Assembly: GCA_030734395.1 (NCBI GenBank)
Contig: JAUZTG010000017.1
Span: 248,001 to 312,000, forward strand
Direction of reading: 5' to 3'
DNA from: Sarocladium kiliense
Taxonomy: Eukaryota; Ascomycota; Sordariomycetes; Hypocreales; Sarocladiaceae
Length of the DNA stretch: 64,000 bases
Shown: positions 22,804 through 33,019 of the stretch, piece by piece
Layout of the letters: the number at the start of each line of letters is the position of its first letter
How positions within the stretch are numbered: the first letter of the stretch is position 1
The notes under the pieces: generated by a model
Seen by the model: only the letters and a program-made list of their open reading frames with translations
The model's database searches: none
Told to the model about the DNA's origin: nothing
Position numbers and translations under genes: made by a program

Positions 22804-24670
22804 GATGCAGAAGAGATGGAAACCTGGATAGGGATGAAAGAGTCCACAGAGAAGAGCACCAGGAGGAGGTGGGAGCTGCTGAGGTCAAGACGTAGAAGAG
22901 AAGTGGGAAAGATGGGATTTTGCTAGGTGGTAGAAATATATATACAACTACGTGAAGTTTTCAGCTGAGCTGACACGCGCGTCTTAGCAACCCTCTTGGG
23001 GCATCACTCTCTCTGAGGGATCGTCTAGATCAGTCTCCATCCACCGTTCCCACTTCTATCTACGATGGTCTCATCTCTTCAACACCCGCCCCCGGTCTAA
23101 GCTGCCAGAAGCACCCGAGAGGAGCCACCGAGGGAGTCGGTAGGCCCGCCACTATCCACTGTGCCTCATTCTCACTCCCCTCTCGCCTCGACAGCCGCTT
23201 CGTCGAATGGAGGTGTGCAGTCAACATCAGCAAGCCAGCAGGCCACCACACCGGCTTCGTCTCGGCAGAGATAGTAGGTCCACTCCAAGTCGTGTTAAGG
23301 GACACACCCCTGCCTGGTACACATCAGGAACGTGTGAGTAGTTCGAGAATGGAAGTATAGTGGCTCGGGTTTGGCTCCGGGTGCCGTCTTGGCGAGATGA
23401 GTTGAGTGGAGGCACGTCAGTTGGGTGTAAGTGAGGTGAAGTAAAAGAGGCTGTAAGAATTATAGAGGGACAAATAGAAAATAAGCATCAACGCACGTGG
23501 TGGAACTAAGCACGCCAAGGATCCGTCTCGCGGGGTGCAGTTCGATTCCCGTCTCGGCACAACGGCACTTAGCTTTGAGGAGCCCCCCTGGCCTGACTGC
23601 CCTGGCTCGATGAACGTTGTTGGACATGACTTCGGAAAACTCGGAGAATAATAATGTTCTGTAGTCTGGCAAAACCTCCTCGGTCGCCCGTTTCGGTTCG
23701 TGTCGTAATGTTCCTGCTCGTCAATGCCAGGCTGTGACGAATCAGCTGGGTCACGTCCTCGACCTGTATCAAGGTGATGAGCAGCCAAACTTGTCTTGAT
23801 TGCGATTTCTGCCTATCAGCCGGGGTTTTATGGAGCCTCGCCTGAACAAAGCTCACAGATGTCTCGCGACGAATAAAATGTCCACCTCTGAGTCCACGTT
23901 TCTGTAGTCTTGCGTATGGTTTGCGCTTATTTTCAAGCACCAAATTTTACTCGCCGACCTTAAAGTATTTTGATGGTAACTCTATACCTTTTCTTGCTGT
24001 AGAACGAGGCGTGCGCGGATGCAACGGCAAAGCATTCAAGCCCATCCATGGCGCTTGGATAGTATCATCCCTCTTTGGGCGACCGAGCCTAGTGTACCAG
24101 ACACGGCGCAGGCTTCGGAGGACTTAGACCACTTACACCAGAATGCCACCCAGAACCAGGACATGCCAAAACACGCGACAATGAAGTCAGATATGGGACA
24201 CCTATGATGGTGCACGCGGTGCCATATGCAAATATTGAAAGTATGCGTAAGGAAGCTCTTGAACAGCACCACTGTCGACATGGTCCCGCCTGTACAGCCT
24301 GTGGACTGGGTTTCTTCAAACATTCGACCATTCTACTAATTCCCTTCCACGGGTGCCTCCACTTAGGCACAGGCGCCACTTCGGTCCCTTTTCATGTTCT
24401 GATCTTCTAGAATCCGTTCCTGGGACTTTTTCTGTGCCGTCTTACCCAGATCTGCCTTGAAGTGGCTTGATGCGCGCACGTGCAGGGCATCCTGTTCAAG
24501 ACTGGGTTGCATGTCCATCCACGTAAAGAAAGTCGCTGGCCTAGAGCAGATCCTACCGCGAGTCACACGGTCGCATTTTGTGGTAGATTTGTTGGACCTC
24601 CGACTTTCACCTTACCGTATCTTCAGCATTCGTCTGTAAATCATTCTTCGCCTCAGACCGCGCCGTCAAT
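22804..24670. other. Divergent intergenic region, no gene seen
   Basis: About 1.9 kb between the phosphate transporter and the GNAT gene, which diverge. No frame looks coding. It holds two CACGTG palindromes and, near 23525-23550, an isolated tRNA-B-box-like string without a foldable tRNA. Confidence 0.5.
23494..23499. promoter_or_regulatory. CACGTG E-box upstream of the phosphate transporter
   Basis: A perfect CACGTG palindrome is present in the intergenic region. In yeast and Neurospora this core is bound by the phosphate regulators PHO4/NUC-1. Its distance from the ATG (about 690 bp) and the absence of nearby copies keep the assignment tentative. The motif also occurs by chance and binds other bHLH factors. 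Confidence 0.3.
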
Positions 24671-25351
24671 ATGGCTCAGACTCAGGTGCAGACCCAATCG
24701 CAGACTGAAATGGACAGTCTCCCAAGTCTGACCGTAGATGTCCTCGATACCGCCGTCGATAAGCAGGCAGCATTGAAATTGGTCGCCGACAGCATTGCGC
24801 AACAACGCCAGGCAGCCTCCTACTACCTTATCACGCGTCCTCTTCACCTATCCCTGCTCTTCGCCTTCTACTCCATCGTCTACGCTTTCAACCCGTCAGA
24901 CATCACATTCACTATTGTCACCGCATCTGGCCTTACATTTACCTACCTTCTCCTGATTCGATTTGTCACCAGCGACTACATCCGTCTCGCTGAGGCCTTC
25001 CTCTGGCAGTCCTTCATCCAGGGACCGAATGACGAAAATGATGTCGTGTTGGCAACGCGCTACGGTCAAGAATTCATCGGCACTCTGGTTTTGAGGTTGC
25101 AACCCGCCGAGAGCAAGGCTGTGATCCGCGCTTGGACAGTGCTCGTGCGTTATCGTGGGAAGGGCGTTGGCGGTGATCTGCTCCGGAAGGCTGTGCGTGT
25201 GGCTAGGGAGAAGTGTGGACGAGATTGTGACGTGGGGTTCGCAGCGGATCATGCGAACAGTGCTGAGCTTGTGAACTCAAGGCTAGGTCGACCATTCGAG
25301 ATCAGGGATCTAATGGCTTCAAGGGCATTATCTGTGGTCCTGCAAGAGTGA
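24671..25351 (+). CDS. GNAT-type N-acetyltransferase with two membrane segments
   Basis: An intronless gene for 226 residues. After a Gln/Thr-rich start, two hydrophobic stretches (about residues 54-73 and 79-98) form a hairpin. A GNAT acetyl-CoA-binding core follows: EFIGTLVLRL, then IRAWTVLVRYRGKGVGGDLLRKAV, where RGKGVG is the RxxGxG/A pyrophosphate-binding motif. The arrangement of a membrane hairpin followed by a GNAT core resembles the NAT8-like organisation of membrane-bound acetyltransferases. The acceptor substrate is unknown. The gene diverges from the phosphate transporter; an E-box (24477-24482) lies about 190 bp upstream. Confidence 0.82.
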   Translation: MAQTQVQTQSQTEMDSLPSLTVDVLDTAVDKQAALKLVADSIAQQRQAASYYLITRPLHLSLLFAFYSIVYAFNPSDITFTIVTASGLTFTYLLLIRFVTSDYIRLAEAFLWQSFIQGPNDENDVVLATRYGQEFIGTLVLRLQPAESKAVIRAWTVLVRYRGKGVGGDLLRKAVRVAREKCGRDCDVGFAADHANSAELVNSRLGRPFEIRDLMASRALSVVLQE

Positions 25352-25756
25352 TGATGGGATGGTGGATAATGAGTGATGGGGATGATCTCGACCTTGCTGT
25401 AACGCCGAGCAAGGATGTAATGCTGCGACAGGCCCACGGTGAGCAGCATCTCAATTCATCCTTATTAAGTTCTCCGTGCAGTATCTGCGAAATATAGCGT
25501 TCTGGGACGCTCTACTCGCCTGTGTCCAGTTGCTGGTTCCTGTTGATAGCATGTGAGACCGACAATCGGGGGTGGCGTGACAAGACGCATGCATAGAGGT
25601 TGTACCTGCCCGCGGAAAAGTGGCCTTCCCCGCGGAAAACTCCAGCGATTCGCACTCTTCCATAGTCAACACCACGAACGCAAACGCATCTTTGGGTCAA
25701 CCAGTGGTCAATACGGGCAGATTGGCGTTCGAAAACACCCGCAGAGACTTAGCCAG
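25352..25756. other. Intergenic region and leader of the Zn2Cys6 gene
   Basis: About 0.4 kb. It holds the 3' side of the acetyltransferase gene and the promoter/leader of the regulator that follows. An in-frame ATG at 25589 would add 56 residues to that regulator. Otherwise nothing is seen. Confidence 0.4.
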
Positions 25757-27696
25757 ATGGCGACTCAATCAGCCCGGGCATATCGCTCCCATTTGCAACC
25801 AGCGTGCTTGGCTTGTCGCCGCCGCAAGTCTCGATGCCATAACGAAGCCGCCGGGACTTGCTTGATGTGCCAGGCCCATGGCACGGACTGCGTTTACCCA
25901 CCAAATCCTCGCTCATCAAAGGAAACAAGCAGGAGGAAGCGTGGGAGACAGAAGGATGATAGCCCAAATGTCGCTTCGACGGCAGCCCGCGGTGTGACAG
26001 GAAATCAGCAGCCGGTACCAGTATTCGACTCACCAGAGGATCAGCAGAACCTACACATTGTCGGCCCTGCTGGTGCAAGTGACAGTCAAGTGTTGTCGGA
26101 CTACCTCGCGCGGACACCTGGTACGACTCATAATGCGCAAAGTCTGGTCCCTGTGCCTGCGAGCCGCTCTCGCTCAGTTTTCTTCACCAGGGTTGACAAA
26201 AGACCCCTTGGAGCTACTGTATATTACAATCCTGCGGCTGAGAAGTTAGAGATTGTTGAAAGAATCATCGAGCCTTGGAGCCGAGCATTGGTCGACGTGT
26301 ATGTCTTGTGTCTCAACGCCAGATCCCAGTACGGTGTCGCTTACACGGCCACAGGTACTTTATGAAGGTCAACCTCAGCTTTCCCGTCATAGAAGAAGCC
26401 TTCTTCCGTCAACAACTTCTGCAAGGGAGGGAGAGAGTATCGCCAGCACTATTAACTTGTATTTATGCGCACACGCTTGTGTACTGGCGCTACTCCGAAG
26501 TACTTCGTGACCAGCACTGCCCGAACGGGAGATACATCTGGAACCTAGCTAACGAAGCCGTGTATTCGGAACTACACTTGCAGCCAAGCATCTCTATCAT
26601 ACAAGCAATACTTCTGAATGTAGGCGGCCGGCCAACGACGTCATTGGTTGGAAACGCTGCGCTTCTCGGCGCAGCTGTATCGATGGCAAACTCCCTCGGC
26701 CTCAACCGCAACCCGTTGGGTTGGGACATCACTATATTAGACAAGACTCATCGGATGAAAATATGGTGGACGCTGCTGTTCCACGATCGATGGTAAGTCG
26801 TTGTGAATGTTCAAAGATTCTGTGGCGCTGACCCTCCTGGCAGGTCCAGCTTAACCCACGGAACTCCCCCACGGATCTCTCGAGCCCACTATGATGTACC
26901 AGCCCCAACACTTCAGCAGCTGTGCCATGGTACCTCAGATCCAGTTGAGAAGAAGGCCGCAGAAGTTTTTATTGCATTGATGAGCCTGACTGAGGTCCTG
27001 GACGACTTTCTGCAGCGAATATATCGGATTCGCAGCTCGGAAGCACCAGCAGCAAGCAGCCTCGAGGTCTTCCTTAACCGCTGGGTGGAATCTTTGAGCG
27101 GAGATGTCCGTCACGCTGTTGTTCGTGGAACTGCTCTCACAATTCCGGGGTCAGCAAACTTGAGGCTGAGCTACCTAACCACCCGACTTCTAGCTCGGCG
27201 TATTGCGCTCGAAGCCACAAAGCAGTCTCGAGGCCCAAGTGATGATACTATACTCGGATGTTATTTCCAAGCCCGACAGACAGCAGAAGAGATTGTAATT
27301 TCCACGAGGGAGCTCGGGCTTGTGCAATTGGGCGACTTCTGGCCCTCAGTGAGCGCCTTCGTCTACCCGGCGACCGTGAGCTTCCTCTTGCGATGTGCCC
27401 TAGAGAACTGCGACTCGGCAAGAGATATTGTTGAAGATGCTTCGTTTAAGATTGCGCGAGACCTTCTAGAAGCTATTAAAGAACACAAAGACAACCATGC
27501 GTGGGACCTTGCGGAGCTATGCTTGATGCAGCACTCGGAGATCGTGGAGAGGATACTTCATGAGGCTGCCATGAATGAGCATGCAACCGACCAGGAAAGC
27601 GATAGTTGGCACGACTTTCTGATGTCTGACACATCATTTCTGGACCAATTCTTTCCCAGTTTCTGGGATCCGCCTCACCAAGAGCCGGCGGCGTGA
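25757..27696 (+). CDS. Zn2Cys6 transcription factor with fungal regulatory middle domain
   Basis: Exons 25757-26298, 26355-26792 and 26844-27696 give 610 residues. The binuclear zinc cluster is near the N-terminus with spacing C-x2-C-x6-C-x7-C-x2-C-x6-C (CLACRRRKSRC to CQAHGTDC). A basic stretch (RRKRGRQK) follows. The middle domain is typical of fungal specific transcription factors, including SLGLNRNPLGWDI and KIWWTLLFHDRWSS across the second intron. I chose the ATG at 25757, close before the zinc cluster; an in-frame ATG at 25589 is possible. The gene lies just upstream of and collinear with the dialkylglycine-decarboxylase-like gene (222 bp between stop and ATG), which makes that gene its most likely target. 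That link is inferred from position only. Confidence 0.9.
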
Positions 27697-27917
27697 AAGG
27701 CTGAGTGGTTGCTATCGGGGCAGTTTGCCGCGGGCAACTCGATTCGGAATGTTACGAGCAGGCTGCGATATCGCAACACATATCATGCGCAACATATAAG
27801 AAGCTTACGTCCTCGCGTCGGAGGCAGGGCTACAACCTTTTTCTTATTTCTCTCGGCAGCAACATCCTTTTTTCGCACGACAAGGAGTGTCTAATCCCAC
27901 GCAATTTCCTCTCAGCA

Positions 27918-29336
27918 ATGTCACCAAGCGCTATCTCATCAGACCAAGGTTCCCTCTCGGCAACTACTACCAAAGAATGTGCGGCAGAAACTTTGTATCC
28001 GATGGCGAGAGGCGAGGCGGAGAGTCTTCGTCGCCAGATGCACGAACATCTAGCTTGGTATGGCTCCAAGTTTCACAGCGACGTGATTACCAGCGCGAGG
28101 GGCTTGTATATTTACACGGCGTCTGACCACAAGATCATGGACATGACGTCGGGTCAGATGTCATGTCTTCTCGGTCATGGACATCCCGAGATCGTAAAAG
28201 TCATTTCCGATCATGCCCTCCATCTCGATCATCTCTTCTCCGGCATGATCTCCCCCCCTGTCATCGCACTAGCAAACCGCCTTTGCTCGGCACTACCTCA
28301 AGGTCTCGAAAAGGCTTTTTTCCTGTCCACTGGCGGTGAGAGTAATGAGGCTGCGATCAAAATGGCCAAGGTTTACACTGGAAAGTTTGAGGTCGTGGGC
28401 CTTGGGGCTTCGTGGCACGGCATGACTGCCCAGGCGGTAGGGTCCCAATACCACTTTGGGCGCAAAGGTCATGGTCCTATCATGCCTGGCCTCTATATGC
28501 TACCAGCTCCTAACGCATACCGATCCGTATTTCGCAATCCGGATGGCTCATACGACTGGGAGTCTGAGCTTGACTATGGATGGCGGATGATCGATATGCA
28601 GTCTTGCGGCTCCCTTGCCGCGTGCATTGTTGAGTGCATTCAAAGCTCAGGAGGCATGCATGTTTTACCTGAAGGCTACCTGAAAGCTTTGAAGAAGCAT
28701 TGTGAGGCGAGAGGCATGCTTCTGATTGTGGACGAGGCCCAGACAGGCATTGGGCGTTGTGGCGATCTCGTCGCTGTTAATCACGAAGGTGTGGTGCCTG
28801 ATATTTTAACACTTTCGAAGACTTTGGGCAACGGCCTTCCTCTCAGCGCTGTTGTGACTAGCAACGAGATCAACGCAACTTGCACAGAAAGAGACTACCT
28901 CTTCTACACGACCCATGTCAATGATCCTTTGCCCGCGGCTGTGGGGGACAAGGTTCTGGAAATTGTGTTCCGGGATAACCTGATCGAGAAGGCACGGAGC
29001 CTTGGGCTGATCCTTCAAAATGGCCTCAAGGAAATGCAGACGCGATATATGTGCATTGGTGATGTGAGAGGACGGGGCCTTATGGCGGGTATCGAGATCG
29101 TGAAAGATAGGTCCAGCAAGGAGCCGGCGCTGGAGTTAGCGAAGCGAATCGGGGATCGAGCTTACGAGCTTGGTTTATGGGCGAACTTGAGTAGCCATCC
29201 CAGTTTCGGAGGTTCGTTCAGAATCGCGCCGCCAATAACTATCACGGAGGAGCAGCTTAAGGAGAGCCTGGCCATTCTCGATCAGGCTTTCGCAGACGTT
29301 GGGGACGACGGAGTAGGCGGGTTAGACGGATCTTGA
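27918..29336 (+). CDS. 2,2-Dialkylglycine decarboxylase-like class III aminotransferase
   Basis: An intronless gene of 472 residues from the ATG at 27918; the frame is open further upstream but lacks an ATG there. It is a PLP fold-type I, class III aminotransferase. Features typical of bacterial dialkylglycine decarboxylase are IMDMTSGQMSCLLGHGHPEI, LDHLFSGMISPPV, LSTGGESNEAAIKMAK, SWHGMTAQAVGSQYHFGRKG, LLIVDEAQTGIGR and LFYTTHVNDPLPAAVG. The PLP lysine is in TLSKTLGNGLPL (about K301). The known reaction is decarboxylation plus transamination of alpha,alpha-dialkyl amino acids such as 2-aminoisobutyrate (Aib), giving a ketone and CO2, with pyruvate as amino acceptor. Other class III activities cannot be fully excluded, but the SGQMS and HVNDPLPAAVG strings argue for this subfamily. 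No targeting peptide is evident. Confidence 0.88.
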   Translation: MSPSAISSDQGSLSATTTKECAAETLYPMARGEAESLRRQMHEHLAWYGSKFHSDVITSARGLYIYTASDHKIMDMTSGQMSCLLGHGHPEIVKVISDHALHLDHLFSGMISPPVIALANRLCSALPQGLEKAFFLSTGGESNEAAIKMAKVYTGKFEVVGLGASWHGMTAQAVGSQYHFGRKGHGPIMPGLYMLPAPNAYRSVFRNPDGSYDWESELDYGWRMIDMQSCGSLAACIVECIQSSGGMHVLPEGYLKALKKHCEARGMLLIVDEAQTGIGRCGDLVAVNHEGVVPDILTLSKTLGNGLPLSAVVTSNEINATCTERDYLFYTTHVNDPLPAAVGDKVLEIVFRDNLIEKARSLGLILQNGLKEMQTRYMCIGDVRGRGLMAGIEIVKDRSSKEPALELAKRIGDRAYELGLWANLSSHPSFGGSFRIAPPITITEEQLKESLAILDQAFADVGDDGVGGLDGS

Positions 29337-29531
29337 TTGACGATGGACCGGAATAAGTCTAGCTTTGGTACTGCAGAGGCGGCGTGATGTTGGGCTCTAG
29401 GACAACAGGGCAGAATCAGTTTTGGCATCGTTTCATGATACATTACTCGATTTGACAATGAGGAATAAATATACAGAGTAGCACCAAAAGACAAAACGTC
29501 TGGAAAAGGTGCAAAAAGAAAGTTGCTAGGA

Positions 29532-29618
29532 TGGATGAGTGGAGAATCGAACTCCAGACCTTTCGCATGCTCGCATGTGGAGTGCGAAGCGAACGTTATA
29601 CCCCTAAACCACACACCC
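29532..29618 (-). tRNA. tRNA-Ala (CGC) with intron
   Basis: The minus strand folds into a cloverleaf. The acceptor stem is GGGTGTG with CTCATCC, including G3-U70 and discriminator A73, both alanine identity elements; one T-T mismatch is at pair 6-67. The D-arm reads GTTTAGGGGTATAAC. The anticodon stem is TTCGC/GCGAA with loop TT-CGC-A-T and anticodon CGC. A 15-nt intron follows position 37. The T-arm is TGGAG-TTCGATT-CTCCA. The mature length is 72 nt. Confidence 0.88.
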
Positions 29619-30005
29619 TATTTGTTGGAAACCATCCGCGCTAAAGATACATATACGGGGAAAGCAAAAGCACACCGACAACGCTCTCCGGCGTTATACT
29701 CTCACCCCGTTCTACACTGACGTATGGATACTTGAGTGCACAGTGCAATAATGTGTTTTATGTCCGCAGTCCTTCCATCGCCTGCTTCAATGTGGCCGTA
29801 TGTGTGTTCGTTATACAACCTAGAAAGGGAAGCGGCCGTTCTCGTGGAGTCAGAACGGATCACGATCGCAATATGACGGGAGGAAGCTTGCCATGTTCAA
29901 GATGTTTGGCTTAAGATTCTGACAATACATACTCTATTCTGAAATTCTATATGTATCCCTCCATCGTCGTCACTCGTTTCAAAGAGTGACTTCCAATTTC
30001 CACCT

Positions 30006-31102
30006 TTACGGACCGGCTCCAAGAACAGTTACCTTGAAGTAGTAGGGGTCTTCGTCAATGCGCTTGCGGATTTCTCCGGTAGAGAGCTCGTTGATGTCCC
30101 AAGATGCCCAAGCAAATCGTCCCTGTCGGGAAATGTGAGCTGGAGGCCTTTTGGGTTGCTCGGTAATGAAAAGGTGACTTACATGGAGGAAGGCAGCGTC
30201 GGGGGTTGCGAGCCAAACAGCGAAGTTGCCCTGAAGAGCGACTTCAAGTGAAGATTGTTAGCTAGGATTCACAGCGGAAAAAGTTCATTGTGGGAGAGTA
30301 CTGACTGTCGTCGAAACCCGTGGGTTCAGTGAAACCCATCTTCACCCACTGCTCCTGCCAGATGAGACCAGGGTGGAATGAGACGATTTGCATTTCCTCA
30401 ACGGGCATGTCCTTTGCCACTGTCTGGAAATACAAGGTTCCGCAAGTCTTGTTGAACGAATACGCCGCGTGGCTGCTAGCAATAGGGTGCAGGAAGCGAT
30501 GGGTCACGTTGCTGGAGACGTTGATGACGAACTAAGAGACAAACCTGGATCAACACTGCACCAGAAACTTGCGTCGTAAGACTTCTTACCTTCTTCTTGC
30601 CAGTTTCATGTGCGTGGAACTTTCCCAACAAGTACATAGGTGCATGCACATTGGTGTTCAGCTGTTCCCAGAGGTGCTCGGCACCGGACTCCAACAGTGG
30701 CTTGGCCTCGGGGAACGAAGCAGCGTTTGAGACAAGTACGTCAACGGTGATTCCTTCAGAAGCAAGCTGCGCCCAGAAGGCGTCAACTGCGGCGAAGTCG
30801 GTGATGTCGAGCTGGCGATGGATGATCTTGGTGGAAGTGCCGGGTGCCTTGGCTTCCTGCTCCAGACGTTCCGCACCTGTCTGAAGGACTTCAGGGCGGC
30901 GCCCAACGATGATGACTGTCTTGGCTGATGCGCGGACAAAGGAAAGGCCAATGCCGTTGCCAATGGCTGTGCCTCCGCCTGTGATCAAGATGACTTTGCC
31001 GGCCTGGCTGAGCTCAGGCTTGCTCGTGGAGAGTGCACCATATGGCTCGCTATGCACCGCCTTGGTGACCCGTGTTTCTCTAGCGGTATTCAAGAGATCC
31101 AT
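30006..31102 (-). CDS. Short-chain dehydrogenase/reductase
   Basis: Four exons (31102-30590, 30531-30306, 30241-30183, 30122-30006) give 304 residues in phase. The three introns are 58-64 nt. It is a classical SDR. The Rossmann nucleotide-binding motif is VILITGGGTAIGNGIG, followed by an RR pair (VIIVGRRPEV) that favours NADP(H). A D-I-T segment (HRQLDITDF) and VLVSNAA follow. The catalytic Ser is in FVINVSSNV and the YxxxK is YSFNK. The substrate is unknown. It diverges from a Zn2Cys6 gene with 625 bp between the ATGs, so co-regulation is plausible. The C-terminal exon reads GRFAWASWDINEL, typical of a fungal SDR group where this segment caps the active site. Confidence 0.88.
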
Positions 31103-31727
31103 GATATCTTGTGGCAAGGTGTAGCACTGGTCTTAGGCCGATAGGTCTGATAGGTGAATATGGTTGATCTTGTTCTTAACTCTATCTGAGTCCATATCTT
31201 GAAGCAGGAAGGGCATGTTAAGCATACTTATACGGATTCTTCTACCGCCAACCTCTCAAGCTGCAAATTAACAACGTCGTGATTATTCAGTAATCTCTGC
31301 TCTTGGCTCTTTGTCTTGAAACTGATTACCAAGATTCTCCAGAGTTGCGTGTCTTTGCGGAGTGGACTCCTAGAAGTGTCATTCGAAAGATCACGACATC
31401 AATTACTGAGCCTTATGGCCTTCTCGCTTTGGGCTAGCGCCCGCAGCAAATCGGTTAGGTGATGGTGCTTTACCATCGAAACTGCCAAGTGGTGTCCACG
31501 CCGCAACGTCAATAGATCAAACTGGTGGAGGCGAACCAGAATTGGTTAGAGTCCGCAAGCTGAAATCGCAACTTGCGGGTTCCCAGTGGACGCAGGGTCC
31601 TGCTACGTACTTCTCGGTATTTGCCCATCATCGCCGTACTCTTTCTCCTTTCTCTCCAGCCATACACCTCTGTTTCGTTCAATGGGATATTACCCCGAGA
31701 TCGTGTGTCTCAAGTCACAAACATCCG
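31103..31727. promoter_or_regulatory. Shared divergent promoter, SDR and Zn2Cys6 gene
   Basis: 625 bp lie between the two divergent ATGs. The frame of the regulator stays open upstream of its ATG but without another ATG. I see no convincing inverted CGG repeat that could be named as the binding site. Confidence 0.45.
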
Positions 31728-32942
31728 ATGGGTGAGCCGATGTCGGGGCCGCATCACATACAAGCTTGCGCAGCATGCGTCAAGGCGAAGCGGAAATGCA
31801 CTCGGCAAAGCCCGGCGTGTCTTCGCTGTCGATCTCGAGGCCTGGACTGCCACTATCCGCAAACAAAGCACAGCAGCTGGATCCTATTACCCGAAACCCC
31901 ACCGGAAGCTTCACCAGAGGAACATGCATCTCCAGGATTGGATGCTGAAACAGCTCTGCGTGGCTTAGATCCACTGGTGTCGCTTGACGAGAACAAAGCC
32001 CATGCCCAGCTCTCGAGCTGGTTCACGTCCATTCATACTTGGCATGCTATGCGTTCTGAGGATCTTGAGATGGATGCATTCTCTTCCTTTGATCTGGATA
32101 GTTACGTGAAAAAGGTCCGTGGCTGGCTGGATCAATGGGTGCAGATGGGGAGCAACCCCTTCATCCATCCCCAGTTATACCGCTCCAGGTTTCCAAGGAG
32201 TGTCCAAGACGCATACATGTGCCTTTCATGCTTCCTGGGTAGGACGGCAGCCAACGAACCCATGGTCATGCGCTTAGTAACAGAGCGCTCACAAGCGTTG
32301 CTCGGCGAGTATGGTTATGACAGCAATGGAGTACTGCTTAGTGTTGCACAGAGCAAGCAAAACACCAATCTTGACTTGGTGGATCACATTGGGCGCGTTC
32401 ACGCTATTATTATTTATCAATTCATCGGCCTCTTTGAAGACAAGGTCCACTTACGTCATGTGGCCCAGCGCCGGATCGATGTCATGCTTGGATGGACGAG
32501 GGAGATGGTTTCAGTAGCAGCAAATACTGTCCCATCGGGGGTAAGGGACATTCTTGCATGTCCACAACATGACCAGTACTACTGGAACGACTTCATGCAA
32601 CTCCTCTGGCACTCTTGGATTGTTTCCGAGACCGTTCGCCGGACATGGAATGTCATGTCTACTATGCACGGGCTCTTCAGCATCGTTCAGGGAGGGAGAC
32701 CAGTGCCATGCCCTGGTGGCATGATGTTCACTACGCGGGTTGGTGTATGGGAGGCCCGAACGGCTACCGAGTGGCAAGAGATCTGCTCCTCTCAGCCGGT
32801 AGGACTCATGCCGGTTGTCGAAGCTTCTAGGCTCATATACGAGGCAGAGTCCCAGGGGATCAACGAATTTGCGACGACAATCTTGGAACTCACGTATGGG
32901 CGGGAGAGGGTGCAACAGTGGCGAAGTCGGAGCAATTCATAG
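31728..32942 (+). CDS. Zn2Cys6 transcription factor (short form)
   Basis: An intronless gene of 404 residues from the ATG at 31728. The zinc cluster is at residues about 14-40: CAACVKAKRKC then CLRCRSRGLDC, spacing C-x2-C-x6-C-x6-C-x2-C-x6-C. Typical Pezizomycotina features follow: a Pro/Glu linker, then a helical regulatory region with LDSYVKKVRGWLDQWVQ, AYMCLSCFLGRT and LWHSWIVSETVRRTW. This layout is common in fungal secondary-metabolism or local pathway regulators. It diverges from an SDR gene, its most likely target by position. No DNA-recognition preference can be read from the sequence. Confidence 0.88.
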   Translation: MGEPMSGPHHIQACAACVKAKRKCTRQSPACLRCRSRGLDCHYPQTKHSSWILLPETPPEASPEEHASPGLDAETALRGLDPLVSLDENKAHAQLSSWFTSIHTWHAMRSEDLEMDAFSSFDLDSYVKKVRGWLDQWVQMGSNPFIHPQLYRSRFPRSVQDAYMCLSCFLGRTAANEPMVMRLVTERSQALLGEYGYDSNGVLLSVAQSKQNTNLDLVDHIGRVHAIIIYQFIGLFEDKVHLRHVAQRRIDVMLGWTREMVSVAANTVPSGVRDILACPQHDQYYWNDFMQLLWHSWIVSETVRRTWNVMSTMHGLFSIVQGGRPVPCPGGMMFTTRVGVWEARTATEWQEICSSQPVGLMPVVEASRLIYEAESQGINEFATTILELTYGRERVQQWRSRSNS

Positions 32943-33019
32943 CCAAGGAAAGATACGCACTCCTTTTTGGGCTCTAGGTCCTGCTTCTAATACTAATGGG
33001 CAGTAGAGGGATCTATACA

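Noticed and set aside
23525..23550. B-box-like string suggesting a tRNA or tRNA-derived SINE
   Set aside because: The flanks do not form a T-stem, anticodon arm or acceptor stem; only the TTCGATTCC core matches.
27705..27917. Upstream extension of the decarboxylase-like frame
   Set aside because: The first codon is GTG and there is no ATG before 27918; the sequence does not resemble the family's N-terminus.
31542..31727. Upstream extension of the second Zn2Cys6 frame
   Set aside because: It begins at TTG; the first ATG is at 31728, close before the zinc cluster as expected.
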